Of a DNA stretch of 64,000 bases, positions 44,572-53,628 are shown piece after piece. The stretch spans positions 1-64,000 of the forward strand of contig JAEEGQ010000143.1 of NCBI GenBank assembly GCA_016280395.1, written 5' to 3'. A model generated the notes under the pieces. The model was not told the DNA's origin. It did not search any database and saw nothing but the letters and a program-made list of their open reading frames with translations. How positions within the stretch are numbered: the first letter of the stretch is position 1; every line of letters starts with the position of its first letter. Source of the DNA: Lachnospiraceae bacterium. GTDB lineage: Bacteria; Bacillota; Clostridia; Lachnospirales; Lachnospiraceae. The position numbers and the translations under genes are program-made.

Positions 44572-45235
44572 AGATATTATCAAGAAATCCTTCCTGGAGG
44601 GATTTTCGTCAAATGACATAAACCTGAAGACTGTTGTTGTCGCGATCGGGATCACGGCTTTGATCTCTGTTTATATCTTTATAATCTACAGACTTATGTG
44701 CAGGAAGACCTTTTACTCCAAGAACTTTAACATAAGTCTTGTAGGCGTTGCGCTCATCACGGCTGCGATAATAATCACGATACAGTCAAGCATAGTGGTA
44801 TCCCTCGGCATGGTCGGAGCGCTGTCTATCGTAAGGTTCAGGACTGCTGTTAAGGATCCGATGGATCTTATGTTCCTGTTCTGGTCCATAAGCACAGGCA
44901 TAATCTGCGGTGCGGGGTTTGCGGAGTACGCTGTGGTACTTGCTGTTGCGGTAACTATAGCCGCTTTTGTACTTGACAACCTTCCGATCTCGAAGGCTCC
45001 GTCGATTCTTATCGTAAATACGACCGGTATGGATAAAGAGCAGGCGATCCTTGAAGCGTTAAAGCAGGATACAAAGAGGTTTACGGTAAAAGCAAGGAAC
45101 GTGACCGCAGGATCGATGGATATGACGGTGGAGATCGTTTCCAAAGATGTTTCGGAACTTATCAAAAACATTTCCGGGATTGAGGGCGTCACGAGTGTTT
45201 CAGCCCTTGCGCATGACGGTGAAGTAACCTTTTAA
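44558..45235 (+). CDS. DUF4956 membrane protein
   Basis: A 225-residue membrane protein with three or four helices in the first 150 residues (about 22-45, 60-85, 110-145) and a soluble C-terminal ferredoxin-like domain. The conserved SLGMVGALSIVRFRTAVKDP identifies the DUF4956 family, which also shares features with MgtC-like proteins. No function is known. The overlap with the VTC-domain gene, following CotH, suggests it forms a membrane part of the same machine. GGGAG precedes the ATG. Confidence 0.87.
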   Translation: MNGIKDIIKKSFLEGFSSNDINLKTVVVAIGITALISVYIFIIYRLMCRKTFYSKNFNISLVGVALITAAIIITIQSSIVVSLGMVGALSIVRFRTAVKDPMDLMFLFWSISTGIICGAGFAEYAVVLAVAVTIAAFVLDNLPISKAPSILIVNTTGMDKEQAILEALKQDTKRFTVKARNVTAGSMDMTVEIVSKDVSELIKNISGIEGVTSVSALAHDGEVTF

Positions 45236-45284
45236 GGCTTCAGGCGCCATATAAGGCTTAAAACACTAAGCCAAAGGAGAAAAA

Positions 45285-46661
45285 GTGGTATTAGAGGTTT
45301 TTCTTTATATTTTCAGTTTTTTATATCTTATCTTGCCTGAATATTTCGGTATTGAATTTTCTCTCTCGCTTCCGCTCCTTACTGCGGCCAGGGTGCTGAT
45401 CTTGCTGCTGTTTGGGGTATCGTTTGTGTATTTGCTGAAAGAAAAGCGGATAAGGGTCATAACTGACAGAAGATTCTGGATAATAATCGGCATTTATTTC
45501 GTGTTGAGGCTTGCTGCCAACATGTATTACATCACCACATACTCTGACGCGATAAACGCTGTCTTTAGGATGGTTGTCGAGCAGCTTGGCCTGCTGGTCC
45601 TTATCCCGAACATCCTTTCTGCGGATGAGAAGAGGGAAAAGACGATCAAGGCCATGGTTTATGCCTCGGGACTTGTAGCATTGTTTGGAATCTGCGAATC
45701 GATATCGGGTGTAAGGGTATTTGATTATCTTTATACCGTAAAAAGGGAAATGCTAAACGACCATTATATAAGGCTTGGATTGCTGAGGGCAACCACGTCT
45801 TTCGGCATATCCAACCTGATGGCATATTACCTGAATATGATGACTCCGTTTATTTTCTATCTTGCGGGTAAAACGGGAAAAAAACGTTATATTGCGATAG
45901 GAATATTAAATTTCCTGGCACTTGTTTTCACGGGGTGCAGGGCAAATCTGCTTGCTTACGGAGCGATAGCGGTCTTGTGTTTTGTTTTTGCGGACAACAA
46001 GGACAAACTACGGTTTTTGAAGCGCTTTCTGGCAGGTGCGGGCATCACGCTTGTGATCATGGTTGCGTTAAGGTTTACAGGTCCCAAATTGAGATATTAT
46101 ATTGACGGGACTGCAAAGTCTATGTTGAATTTAGTCGGGTTTGATTTTGATCTTAACGAGGGAGCACCGGAAGGAAGCGGCGGCTACGGAGTTAATGAAA
46201 AAAACGCAAAGGTATCGAGAGTATTCCAGTTCACCGGCGTAAAAAGGGTAATGGAAATGAATCCCCTGTTTGGTCTTGGAACCGGGGCGCAGAAGAGGGG
46301 ACAGATCTATTATATCTGGAACGGTAAATGGCAAAAGACTTTCAGCTATGATATGGGCTATGTTTCTATCCCGTGTGACGAGGGGATAATAGGTTCGCTT
46401 GGATATGCGGCGCTGTTTTTTGGAATCCTGTATTGCTATATTTCGGATTTGATAAAAGAAGGCGATGAAGACCGGAAGAAATATCTAAAGGTCTTTATAG
46501 TGGCTGGTATTGTATTCTTTATCTGTATGCTGTTTGCAGACAAGATGATGCCAATGTATTTCTTTATCAATGCGATAGGTCTTTCCTCGCTGAAATGCAG
46601 TGATATACATTTCAGGAAGGCGGGAGAAAACAGATCACCTGCCGCTGCCGGCGTTAAATGA
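45285..46661 (+). CDS. Second Wzy-like polymerase / O-antigen ligase family protein
   Basis: A 458-residue membrane protein with about eleven helices. GTG start with AAAGGAG 6 bases upstream. The large outer loop (about 280-345) includes GSGGYGVNEKNAKVSRVF and NPLFGLGTGAQKRGQ, in the position of the Wzy_C/WaaL catalytic loop. It could polymerise repeat units or ligate the finished chain to another carrier. It follows the DUF4956 gene after 49 bases. Its last 27 bases overlap a gene on the other strand. Confidence 0.82.
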   Translation: MVLEVFLYIFSFLYLILPEYFGIEFSLSLPLLTAARVLILLLFGVSFVYLLKEKRIRVITDRRFWIIIGIYFVLRLAANMYYITTYSDAINAVFRMVVEQLGLLVLIPNILSADEKREKTIKAMVYASGLVALFGICESISGVRVFDYLYTVKREMLNDHYIRLGLLRATTSFGISNLMAYYLNMMTPFIFYLAGKTGKKRYIAIGILNFLALVFTGCRANLLAYGAIAVLCFVFADNKDKLRFLKRFLAGAGITLVIMVALRFTGPKLRYYIDGTAKSMLNLVGFDFDLNEGAPEGSGGYGVNEKNAKVSRVFQFTGVKRVMEMNPLFGLGTGAQKRGQIYYIWNGKWQKTFSYDMGYVSIPCDEGIIGSLGYAALFFGILYCYISDLIKEGDEDRKKYLKVFIVAGIVFFICMLFADKMMPMYFFINAIGLSSLKCSDIHFRKAGENRSPAAAGVK

Positions 46662-47624
46662 CCGTACTAAAGCGGAAACCGGTGCAAATGCTGTTTTAAG
46701 GTATGAAAGCCATTTTCTGAAAGAAGCAGACGACAGTGTGAAAGGTATAAAATTACGGCGCATCTCCTGACGGATAAGCCCGATCTCATCGGAGTTTGCC
46801 GGGTTTTCCGTATTATCCGCTTTGCCGGCGCGCAGTTCGACTATAAGGGAATAGCGGAGAACAGAATAATATTTCCGGTCCACAGCTTTTTTGAGGGCGG
46901 GTGTATCCGCAGCTTTACGCAGTATCGCAAATGCCGGAGCATAGCGGAAAACACCGTTTTTGAAAAACGACCTGCTCCCTGTCAGGCTGTCAGGCTGCTG
47001 AACATAGTGATAAAGAGGACGGGGACAATAAGATACAGCAGCTCCTTCCGGTGCTTCAAGACCAAAGATGAAGGCCAGATCTTCACAATACGAGAGAGAT
47101 TCGTCAAAAAAATGCCCTCTTAAAAGATCGGTCCTAAAAAGCTTGTTGAAAAGGAAACCTTCGGTACTTTCGTCTGTAAGGAGGTTCTTTCGGAAGTCCC
47201 GGAAAGACACACGGGTACTATCTTTGTGACAGAATTTTTCGGAGCTTTCTGCATGATCGCGGTAAAAACCACAGACAGAAACAATGCTGTCCCCTGAAAC
47301 CATCGCATCTGACATTGAAGCAAACATATCGGGCTCGACATAGTCGTCTGAGTCACAAAAACCGGTGTATTCACAAGACGCAGCTGCAAGAGCGGCGTTT
47401 CGCGCCGCGGAAACGCCCTTGTGCGAAAGCGGAAGATAAGTGATCTGCGGATGTGAAGATGCCAGACGCCTGCAGATCTCGCCTGTTTTGTCGGTTGAGC
47501 CGTCATCTGCAATGATGATCTGAAGCGTGACTCCGGTTGAAGCCAGCAGTGACGATATGCATTTTTCGATGGTGCCGGCCCCGTTATATACGGGCACTAT
47601 AACTGAAACAGCAGGTGTATGCAT
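46635..47624 (-). CDS. Glycosyltransferase family 2 (reverse orientation)
   Basis: A 329-residue GT-A enzyme with VSVIVPVYNGAGTIEKCISS, IADDGSTDKTGEIC, GVSAARNAAL and the metal site FCDSDDY. SYCEDLAFIFGL corresponds to the later acidic motif. The start at 47624 follows AGGGGGA, while the ATG at 47654 lies upstream of that RBS. Its 3' end overlaps the Wzy-like gene tail-to-tail by 27 bases. It has a strong promoter of its own, so it looks like an independently acquired, reversed gene. Confidence 0.86.
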   Translation of the reverse strand: MHTPAVSVIVPVYNGAGTIEKCISSLLASTGVTLQIIIADDGSTDKTGEICRRLASSHPQITYLPLSHKGVSAARNAALAAASCEYTGFCDSDDYVEPDMFASMSDAMVSGDSIVSVCGFYRDHAESSEKFCHKDSTRVSFRDFRKNLLTDESTEGFLFNKLFRTDLLRGHFFDESLSYCEDLAFIFGLEAPEGAAVSYCPRPLYHYVQQPDSLTGSRSFFKNGVFRYAPAFAILRKAADTPALKKAVDRKYYSVLRYSLIVELRAGKADNTENPANSDEIGLIRQEMRRNFIPFTLSSASFRKWLSYLKTAFAPVSALVRSFNAGSGR

Positions 47625-47682
47625 ATATATCCCCCTAAGATACCGGTATGGCATGTGATCCGGACCGGTACATTTCCTCTAG

Positions 47683-47711
47683 ATTATACATGAGCAAACG
47701 ACGGAAATCAA
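47683..47711 (-). promoter_or_regulatory. Sigma-A promoter of the reversed GT2 gene
   Basis: On the minus strand, TTGATT (47706-47711) and a perfect TATAAT (47683-47688) have a 17-base spacer, about 60 bases before the start. Confidence 0.75.
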
Positions 47712-47757
47712 GGCGGCGGAAGACAGAAGGAAGACTATAGCTCAAAGAAAGGCCCGA

Positions 47758-48507
47758 ATGACCATGATACCCCGGAAGATCCATTATTTCTGGTTTGGCG
47801 GAGGCGAACCCGGAAAAAAACAGAAAAAATATATAGAAGGCTGGCGCAGGAAATGCCCGGATTTTGAGATAATACGCTGGGACGAGTCCAATTACGACAT
47901 CAACAGGAACCGTTTTATGCGGGAGGCCGCATCAGCCGGAAAATGGAGTTTTGTCAGTGATTACGCGAGGCTGGATGTTCTGTACACATACGGCGGCATC
48001 TATCTTGATACGGATGTTGAAGTGATAAAGGACTTTTCGGACCTGTGCGGGTATGACGGGTTCATTGGTTTTGAAAACAACGAACTTGTAAATGACGGCC
48101 AGGGCTTCGGGTTTGCAAAAGGACACCCGCTTGTGTCCGAGATGATGAAGGCCTACGAAAACGAAGCGTTTATCAATGAAGACGGTTCTTTTAACACAAA
48201 GGAAAGCCCGAGATACCGAACGGAATGCCTTGTAAGACACGGATTGAAGCTGAATGGGGAAAGGCAGAATATTGAGGGCATAGAGGTGTTTCCAAAAGAC
48301 TTTTTCTGCCCGATGGATTTTTACACAAGAAGAACAAAGATAACGGAGAACACGTTCAGCATTCATCATTATCACCAGAGCTGGCATTCAAAAAAAGCCA
48401 GGATACTGTCGGGTTTCAGGACTTTTCTCTGCAGGCTGCTCGGCGTTGAAAAAGGCTTAAAAGCCTTCAAGGCATTAATGGAATGGAAGGACAAACGAAA
48501 ACAGTGA
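47758..48507 (+). CDS. Glycosyltransferase family 32 (capsular polysaccharide synthesis type)
   Basis: A 249-residue enzyme of the Och1-like DXD sugar transferase group. The signature PRKIHYFWFGG opens the protein, and VSDYARLDVLYTYGGIYLDT leads into the Mn-binding D84-x-D86. SIHHYHQSWHS near the end is also typical. The ATG at 47758 has AAAGG 5 bases upstream, and an ATG two codons later gives the more usual opening MIPRK. Bacterial members add hexoses (galactose, mannose) or HexNAc to surface glycans. Its end overlaps the next GT2 gene by 25 bases. Confidence 0.88.
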   Translation: MTMIPRKIHYFWFGGGEPGKKQKKYIEGWRRKCPDFEIIRWDESNYDINRNRFMREAASAGKWSFVSDYARLDVLYTYGGIYLDTDVEVIKDFSDLCGYDGFIGFENNELVNDGQGFGFAKGHPLVSEMMKAYENEAFINEDGSFNTKESPRYRTECLVRHGLKLNGERQNIEGIEVFPKDFFCPMDFYTRRTKITENTFSIHHYHQSWHSKKARILSGFRTFLCRLLGVEKGLKAFKALMEWKDKRKQ

Positions 48508-49463
48508 AAACGGTTTCTTTTATCGTTCCGGTGTATAATACCGGGAAATACCTTTCGGAATGCGTAGATTCCATAATTGCGCAGACTTATGCGGATATTG
48601 AGATCGTCCTTGTGGATGACGGTTCTACCGACGGTTCGGGCGGCCTCTGCGACGAATACACAAAAAAAGATGCACGGATCAAAGTCATACATAAAGAGAA
48701 CGGAGGTCTTTCGTCCGCAAGGAATACCGGGATGGACATTGCTTTCGGCGAATATATCGCGTTTGTTGATTCGGATGACACTCTTAAAGTCGAATTTGCG
48801 GAAAAAACAGTAAAGGCTCTTGAAGGTGTCCTTAAAGAAAAAAACACCGGCATCTGTTTCTCCTTCTGCGACTGCGAGACATCAAGGTGTACGCTTGACG
48901 TTTCGCGGTTTAAGGGCAAAGAGTGCATGACTGAAGACGAATTCATTGCCGGTCTTGAGGATCCTGTTTCGCGGGACTATCTTCTCGGGGTCATGGCATG
49001 CAACAAGCTGTATTACAGGCCTTCTCTGCAAAACTTAAGGTTCCCGGAAGGCAGGCTTCATGAAGATGAATTCTTCATAAATGATGTCATGGGGAATATG
49101 GAACGATGTGCTTTTGTTGCGGAAAAACTCTATATCTACCGCGACAATGACGAAGGTATCACAGGCAGAAAAAACAGTCTTGATCCAAGACACCTTGATG
49201 TTATAGACGCTTACGGTAAGCGTGCAAAGCTGTTTCTTGAAATGAGCAAGAAAGCGCCGGCCGAAAGCGTGGTAAGAAACGGCCTTTACAGACTTTGCAG
49301 GATGTATCTTGATGCAGCCGGAGACAAAACGGTACAAGTGAAGATACTTAAGAAATACAGAGAGTTTTACAAAGAACATGCCGGATGCATGAACGGAAAA
49401 AAACGTCTCAAATATGCTTTGTTCCTCGTTCATCCGGTTTTTTCGAAGCTTATTTGCAGATAA
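48483..49463 (+). CDS. Glycosyltransferase family 2
   Basis: A 326-residue GT-A enzyme with SFIVPVYNTGKYLSECVDSI, LVDDGSTDGSGGLCDEY, GGLSSARNTGMD and FVDSDDT. EGRLHEDEFFINDV is the familiar later motif of this subgroup, also seen in the genes at 23,027 and 50,556. The start at 48483 lies within the GT32 gene. A GTG at 48504 is a possible alternative start. Confidence 0.86.
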   Translation: MEGQTKTVKTVSFIVPVYNTGKYLSECVDSIIAQTYADIEIVLVDDGSTDGSGGLCDEYTKKDARIKVIHKENGGLSSARNTGMDIAFGEYIAFVDSDDTLKVEFAEKTVKALEGVLKEKNTGICFSFCDCETSRCTLDVSRFKGKECMTEDEFIAGLEDPVSRDYLLGVMACNKLYYRPSLQNLRFPEGRLHEDEFFINDVMGNMERCAFVAEKLYIYRDNDEGITGRKNSLDPRHLDVIDAYGKRAKLFLEMSKKAPAESVVRNGLYRLCRMYLDAAGDKTVQVKILKKYREFYKEHAGCMNGKKRLKYALFLVHPVFSKLICR

Positions 49464-49476
49464 CGGAGAAACGATA

Positions 49477-50574
49477 ATGGATAAAAAGCTTGTTTCGGTA
49501 ATAGTCCCCGCTTACAATGCCGGAAGATACCTTGGAAAAGCCCTTACATCGCTTATCTCCCAGACCTACAGGGAGCTGGAGATACTTGTTGTTGATGACG
49601 GCTCCTCAGACAACACTTATGATGTGGCCAGAGAATTTGCGGAAAGAGACAGCCGTATCAAAGTGAACCGTATCCGGAACGGCGGGGTGTCAAACGCACG
49701 TAACACGGCTCTTGACATGGCTGCCGGAGAGTATCTGTTTTTTCTTGACAGTGACGATACCGCAGAACCTTTTGCGGTGGAAAAGATGACAGAGGCCATG
49801 GAAAGCTCCGGGGCGGAGCTTATATGCAGCAATTACTCAAGGTGGGACGAGAGCGGAAAAAGGCTTGAAGATTACGACCTCATGACAGGCTTTGTAAAGA
49901 CCGGCACGGATGAAGAACGTTTTGCTTTTGCGGTCAATGAGCTGCTTCCCTATAAAGTCGGCTATGAAGTGTGGGGGAAGCTGTACAGGACGAAGCTTGT
50001 AAAAGAGACCGGGATCAGGTTCGATACGGATTGCAGGATAGGAGAGGATCTCGCATTTAACCTCAAATATATCACGAAAGCAAGCGGGATCATGGGTATT
50101 CCCGACAGGTGCATAAGGTATCTTGTAAGGGAAAGCTCGGCTATGGGAAATACTAGGGAGCTCTCAAAGAAGATAAGCGAGGACGGCCTGCTGCTGAAGG
50201 GATTTTGGGACTATATCTTAGCAAACGGAAACGCAGTCTTTACCGACAGTTTTCCGGTCATTCTGGTAAGAACTCTTGATGCTGCCTATATCGGGCATAC
50301 GCCTCTTGAAGCAGCCGAAGCTTATGATGAGATCGCGCAAACAAAGGCTTATGCGTATATCAGGGCTTTTTATAAGGGGCTTGACAGCCAAAAAGAAGAG
50401 ATAATCTCTATGTATCCGGAAGAGATCGCAGGCATAAAATATAAATATCACCTGTATGTAAGAAGCAGGCTCCGTGCGGGAAAAATCCTTGATAGGTGTC
50501 TGCTGTTTGTATATAATGTTTATCGGATCATAAGAAGACGGGAGCTGCTCGCAAAATGGAAGATGCCATACTGA
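49477..50574 (+). CDS. Glycosyltransferase family 2
   Basis: A 365-residue GT-A enzyme with VSVIVPAYNAGRYLGKALTS, VVDDGSSDNTYDVA, GGVSNARNTAL and FLDSDDT, plus DCRIGEDLAFNLKYI. The start at 49477 has GGAG 9 bases upstream. The ATG at 49414 lies in the previous gene. Its last 19 bases overlap the GT14-GT2 gene, so both are probably translated in a coupled way. Confidence 0.87.
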   Translation: MDKKLVSVIVPAYNAGRYLGKALTSLISQTYRELEILVVDDGSSDNTYDVAREFAERDSRIKVNRIRNGGVSNARNTALDMAAGEYLFFLDSDDTAEPFAVEKMTEAMESSGAELICSNYSRWDESGKRLEDYDLMTGFVKTGTDEERFAFAVNELLPYKVGYEVWGKLYRTKLVKETGIRFDTDCRIGEDLAFNLKYITKASGIMGIPDRCIRYLVRESSAMGNTRELSKKISEDGLLLKGFWDYILANGNAVFTDSFPVILVRTLDAAYIGHTPLEAAEAYDEIAQTKAYAYIRAFYKGLDSQKEEIISMYPEEIAGIKYKYHLYVRSRLRAGKILDRCLLFVYNVYRIIRRRELLAKWKMPY

Positions 50575-52451
50575 AAAAACATGCATATCTGATCATGGCC
50601 CATAACGAGTTCCATATGCTGAAGAAGCTGATCTCCCAGCTGGACGATCCCAGGAACGATATCTATATCCACATCGACAAAAAAGCAAGGTTCGTTGATG
50701 AGGCGCAGATCGCGTCCTGGGCGGAAAGATCCGGCGTTTTCTTCGTAAAAAGAAGGCGGATCTACTGGGGAACGCTCAGTATTGTAAAGTGTGAGCTGGA
50801 GCTTCTTGCGGCTGCAGTAAAAAAAGATTATGCATATTATCATCTGCTCTCCGGAACGGACATGGCGTTAAAGAGCGCGGATGAAATATACAAAACATTT
50901 GAAGGTGACGGGAAAGAGTATGTGACCTGCTATCCTTCAGGCCCGGATGATGATTTTCTGGACAAGGTAAAATACCGCTATCCGTTTCTTAAGATCGTCG
51001 GCAAAGGCGGGTTCAACGGCCCCGGAAAAAAGCAGAAGATCCTGAAAAAGATCGGATATCTGCAGTACAGGTATCTGGAATTCCAGAAAGCCCACGGCCT
51101 CGACAGGACAAAGAAATATAAAGATACCGTATTTTACAAGGGAAACCAGTGGTTCAGCATAACACACGCTTTAAGCTGTTATGTTCTTTCGAAAAAACAT
51201 GAGATAATTAAGATGTACCGCGGTACAAACTGCCCGGATGAGATCTTTCTTCCGACTCTCATCATGAATTCTCCGTTTGCGGAAAAAGCGGCGGGGCGGG
51301 ACCTTAGAAAGATCGACTGGAAGCGCGGCAATCCTTATGAGTTTAAGACTGAAGACCTTGAAGAGCTCGAGGCTTCAAAGTCCCTGTTTGCAAGAAAGGT
51401 CTCCTATGACAGGGAGCCGGGGCTTGTAAACGGCATGATAAGCCATATCAAAAATGAGGACAGCCCTGCAAAGAAGCCGAAGATCAGCATTGTCGTACCC
51501 TGCTATAACGTTGAAAAATACATTACGGAATGCGTGGACTCCCTTGCGGGACAGACATATCCCGATACAGAGATAATCCTTGTGGATGACGGCTCTAAGG
51601 ACGATACGGGGAAGATCGCAGACAGCTTAGCCGCAAAATACGACAATGTGATCTGCGTCCATAAAACAAACGGCGGCCTTTCCTCCGCAAGAAACTACGG
51701 GATAGAAAGAGCAAAGGGCGAATATATAGCGTTTGTTGACTCGGATGACTGGGTTGAGCCGGATTATACAGAAAAACTGTATGAAGCCATTGTAAAAGCG
51801 CAGGCGGATGTTGCCGCTTGCGGCTACAGGCTCGAAGAAGCGTCAAGCGGGACAGTTACCTTTGATGAAGAAGGGTTGCTGTCTCCCCATGAAGCCATGA
51901 GGAAGCTCGGAGATATCTATCCGAAAGAGAACGTACTGCTTGTTGTCGCATGGAACAAGCTTTATAAAGCAAGTCTTTTCAAGGATCTCAGATACACAGA
52001 AAACAAAATCCATGAGGATGAATTTATCGCCCACCGCGTGCTTGGGGCTGCGGATTCTGTAGCCTTGATCCCCGATGCGCTGTATCATTACAGGATCAGG
52101 GAAAACAGCATAACATCCGCCGGGAATTCCCAGAGCATAAAAAGATTTGATATCACGGATGCTTTCGAAGACAGGATAAGATACTGCAGGAGCATGATGT
52201 ACGGCGACCTCGTGAATATAATGCTGTATACATATTTTGAGGGAATGAAGCAGCTTATGGCAGGCTTTACGGACGAGACCATTAAGCGCGAGCGCCTGTG
52301 TCCGGTTTTCAGAAAGAAAGCCGCAGGCATCTATTTCCGGTATTTTGCCGGTCTTGACAGCTATCAGAGGAAGGATTACCTGAAGCTGATATTATTTACC
52401 CGGAAGTACCGAAGCAAAGTGATCGAGCTTATGGAGAGAAAAAATGCTTAA
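50556..52451 (+). CDS. Two-domain glycosyltransferase: GT14 (core-2 branching type) fused to GT2
   Basis: A 631-residue bifunctional enzyme. Residues 1-300 resemble the core-2/I-branching beta-1,6-N-acetylglucosaminyltransferase family (AYLIMAHNEFHMLKKLISQL, IYIHIDKKA, YYHLLSGTDMALKS, FYKGNQWFSITHAL, NCPDEIFLPTL). After a short linker (SPAKKP), residues 310-631 are a complete GT2 enzyme (ISIVVPCYNVEKYITECVDS, LVDDGSKDDTGK, FVDSDDW, ENKIHEDEFIAHRV). Fusing the two suggests that one forms a branch and the other extends it on the same acceptor. It overlaps the genes on both sides by a few bases. Confidence 0.87.
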   Translation: MEDAILKKHAYLIMAHNEFHMLKKLISQLDDPRNDIYIHIDKKARFVDEAQIASWAERSGVFFVKRRRIYWGTLSIVKCELELLAAAVKKDYAYYHLLSGTDMALKSADEIYKTFEGDGKEYVTCYPSGPDDDFLDKVKYRYPFLKIVGKGGFNGPGKKQKILKKIGYLQYRYLEFQKAHGLDRTKKYKDTVFYKGNQWFSITHALSCYVLSKKHEIIKMYRGTNCPDEIFLPTLIMNSPFAEKAAGRDLRKIDWKRGNPYEFKTEDLEELEASKSLFARKVSYDREPGLVNGMISHIKNEDSPAKKPKISIVVPCYNVEKYITECVDSLAGQTYPDTEIILVDDGSKDDTGKIADSLAAKYDNVICVHKTNGGLSSARNYGIERAKGEYIAFVDSDDWVEPDYTEKLYEAIVKAQADVAACGYRLEEASSGTVTFDEEGLLSPHEAMRKLGDIYPKENVLLVVAWNKLYKASLFKDLRYTENKIHEDEFIAHRVLGAADSVALIPDALYHYRIRENSITSAGNSQSIKRFDITDAFEDRIRYCRSMMYGDLVNIMLYTYFEGMKQLMAGFTDETIKRERLCPVFRKKAAGIYFRYFAGLDSYQRKDYLKLILFTRKYRSKVIELMERKNA

Positions 52452-53568
52452 AAGAGTGCTTAACGGAATTAAGAATGCTTTCAAATTTATGGTCCCGATA
52501 AGGATCTATCTTTACTACTATTCAAAAAAGCATGATGACGAGTATAAAAAACTCATGATCAAGGTTAATGCCAAGGATCACTACATCAACGATCCCGAGG
52601 TAAAAAAAGATTTTTTCAGAAGCCTTAACAAAGATGGTCTGCCGGTCAGGTTTTACAGCGACATGGGATTCTATGAGATAAAAGATCAAAAACAGAGAGA
52701 TTCTTATGTGGGGCCGGGAAAACTGACTGCGTTCAGGTATGGTGTGAATACAGGCCCTTCCGCGAAAATACTGGACGACAAAGTCATGTGCCTTAAGCAT
52801 TTTTCGAAGTATGTTAATCGGGAATGGCTGGACATGCGGGAGACTTCCTTTGAAGAATTTGCGGATTTTTGCGTACGTCATCCCCAAATGATCATTAAAA
52901 ACGCAAAAGGCTATGGCGGCAAAGGTACTCATATTTTCGATGCTTCCTCACAGTCTGAAGAGGGATTAAGAGCAGCGTATTCAAAGTATACCGGAGCGGA
53001 GACGGTGATAGAAGAGCTTATCTGTCAGAAAGGCTTTATGCACGATTTAAATCCCGCTTCCGTTAATACTTACAGGATATGTACCATGCGCATCCGGAAC
53101 CGGGTTGAGATATTTCAGTGCTATGTAAATATGGGAAACGGCACGGCCTGTGTTGACAACGGATACTCGGGAGGGATGTTTGCTCCGGTCGATGCAAAAA
53201 CAGGGGAAGTCCTGCGAGATCCCGTTGATATCGAATGGGAACCGTACCATGAACATCCGGTAAGCGGAATTGTCATGAAGGGCAGGATACTGCCGTATTG
53301 GGACAAGGTCAGGGAACTTGCGCTCGCAGTCGCTGACGAAGTTCCCGATATTTACTATCTCAGCCTTGATGTTGCGGTAAATGATGACGGAACCTTATAC
53401 CTGATAGAGGGAAATTCTTGTGGAGACGGATTCTGGTGTAAAGATTTCGGTGAATGGCCGGTATATGAAAAAGTGCTGAAAAATCCGGTGCTTTGGCTTA
53501 AATACAGACTGAACTACAACAAGATGATAAAGTTTCATATTGAAGAATTGTTGACATATTTGTCATAA
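52444..53568 (+). CDS. Sugar-transfer-associated ATP-grasp protein
   Basis: A 374-residue ATP-grasp fold enzyme. The nucleotide-binding part has MIIKNAKGYGGKGTHIFD (about 155-172) and VIEELICQ, and the catalytic metal residues lie in LSLDVAVNDDGTLYLIEGNS near residue 310. It matches the ATP-grasp subfamily found in polysaccharide loci (ATPgrasp_ST), thought to join an amino acid or similar carboxylate to an amine or sugar. The exact reaction is unknown. It overlaps the GT14-GT2 stop by 8 bases. Confidence 0.83.
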   Translation: MLKRVLNGIKNAFKFMVPIRIYLYYYSKKHDDEYKKLMIKVNAKDHYINDPEVKKDFFRSLNKDGLPVRFYSDMGFYEIKDQKQRDSYVGPGKLTAFRYGVNTGPSAKILDDKVMCLKHFSKYVNREWLDMRETSFEEFADFCVRHPQMIIKNAKGYGGKGTHIFDASSQSEEGLRAAYSKYTGAETVIEELICQKGFMHDLNPASVNTYRICTMRIRNRVEIFQCYVNMGNGTACVDNGYSGGMFAPVDAKTGEVLRDPVDIEWEPYHEHPVSGIVMKGRILPYWDKVRELALAVADEVPDIYYLSLDVAVNDDGTLYLIEGNSCGDGFWCKDFGEWPVYEKVLKNPVLWLKYRLNYNKMIKFHIEELLTYLS

Positions 53569-53628
53569 AAGCATTGCCGCGGCAGACGGTAAAAATTCCT
53601 GCTGCATATGAGAAAACAGGGGGAGAAA

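Noticed and set aside
23100-51800. Repeated DNA stretches such as GTGGATGACGGTTC at several places
   Set aside because: They encode the conserved DDGS motif of GT2 enzymes (23,027, 48,483, 50,556 and others). Surrounding sequence differs, so they are conserved domains and not mobile repeats.
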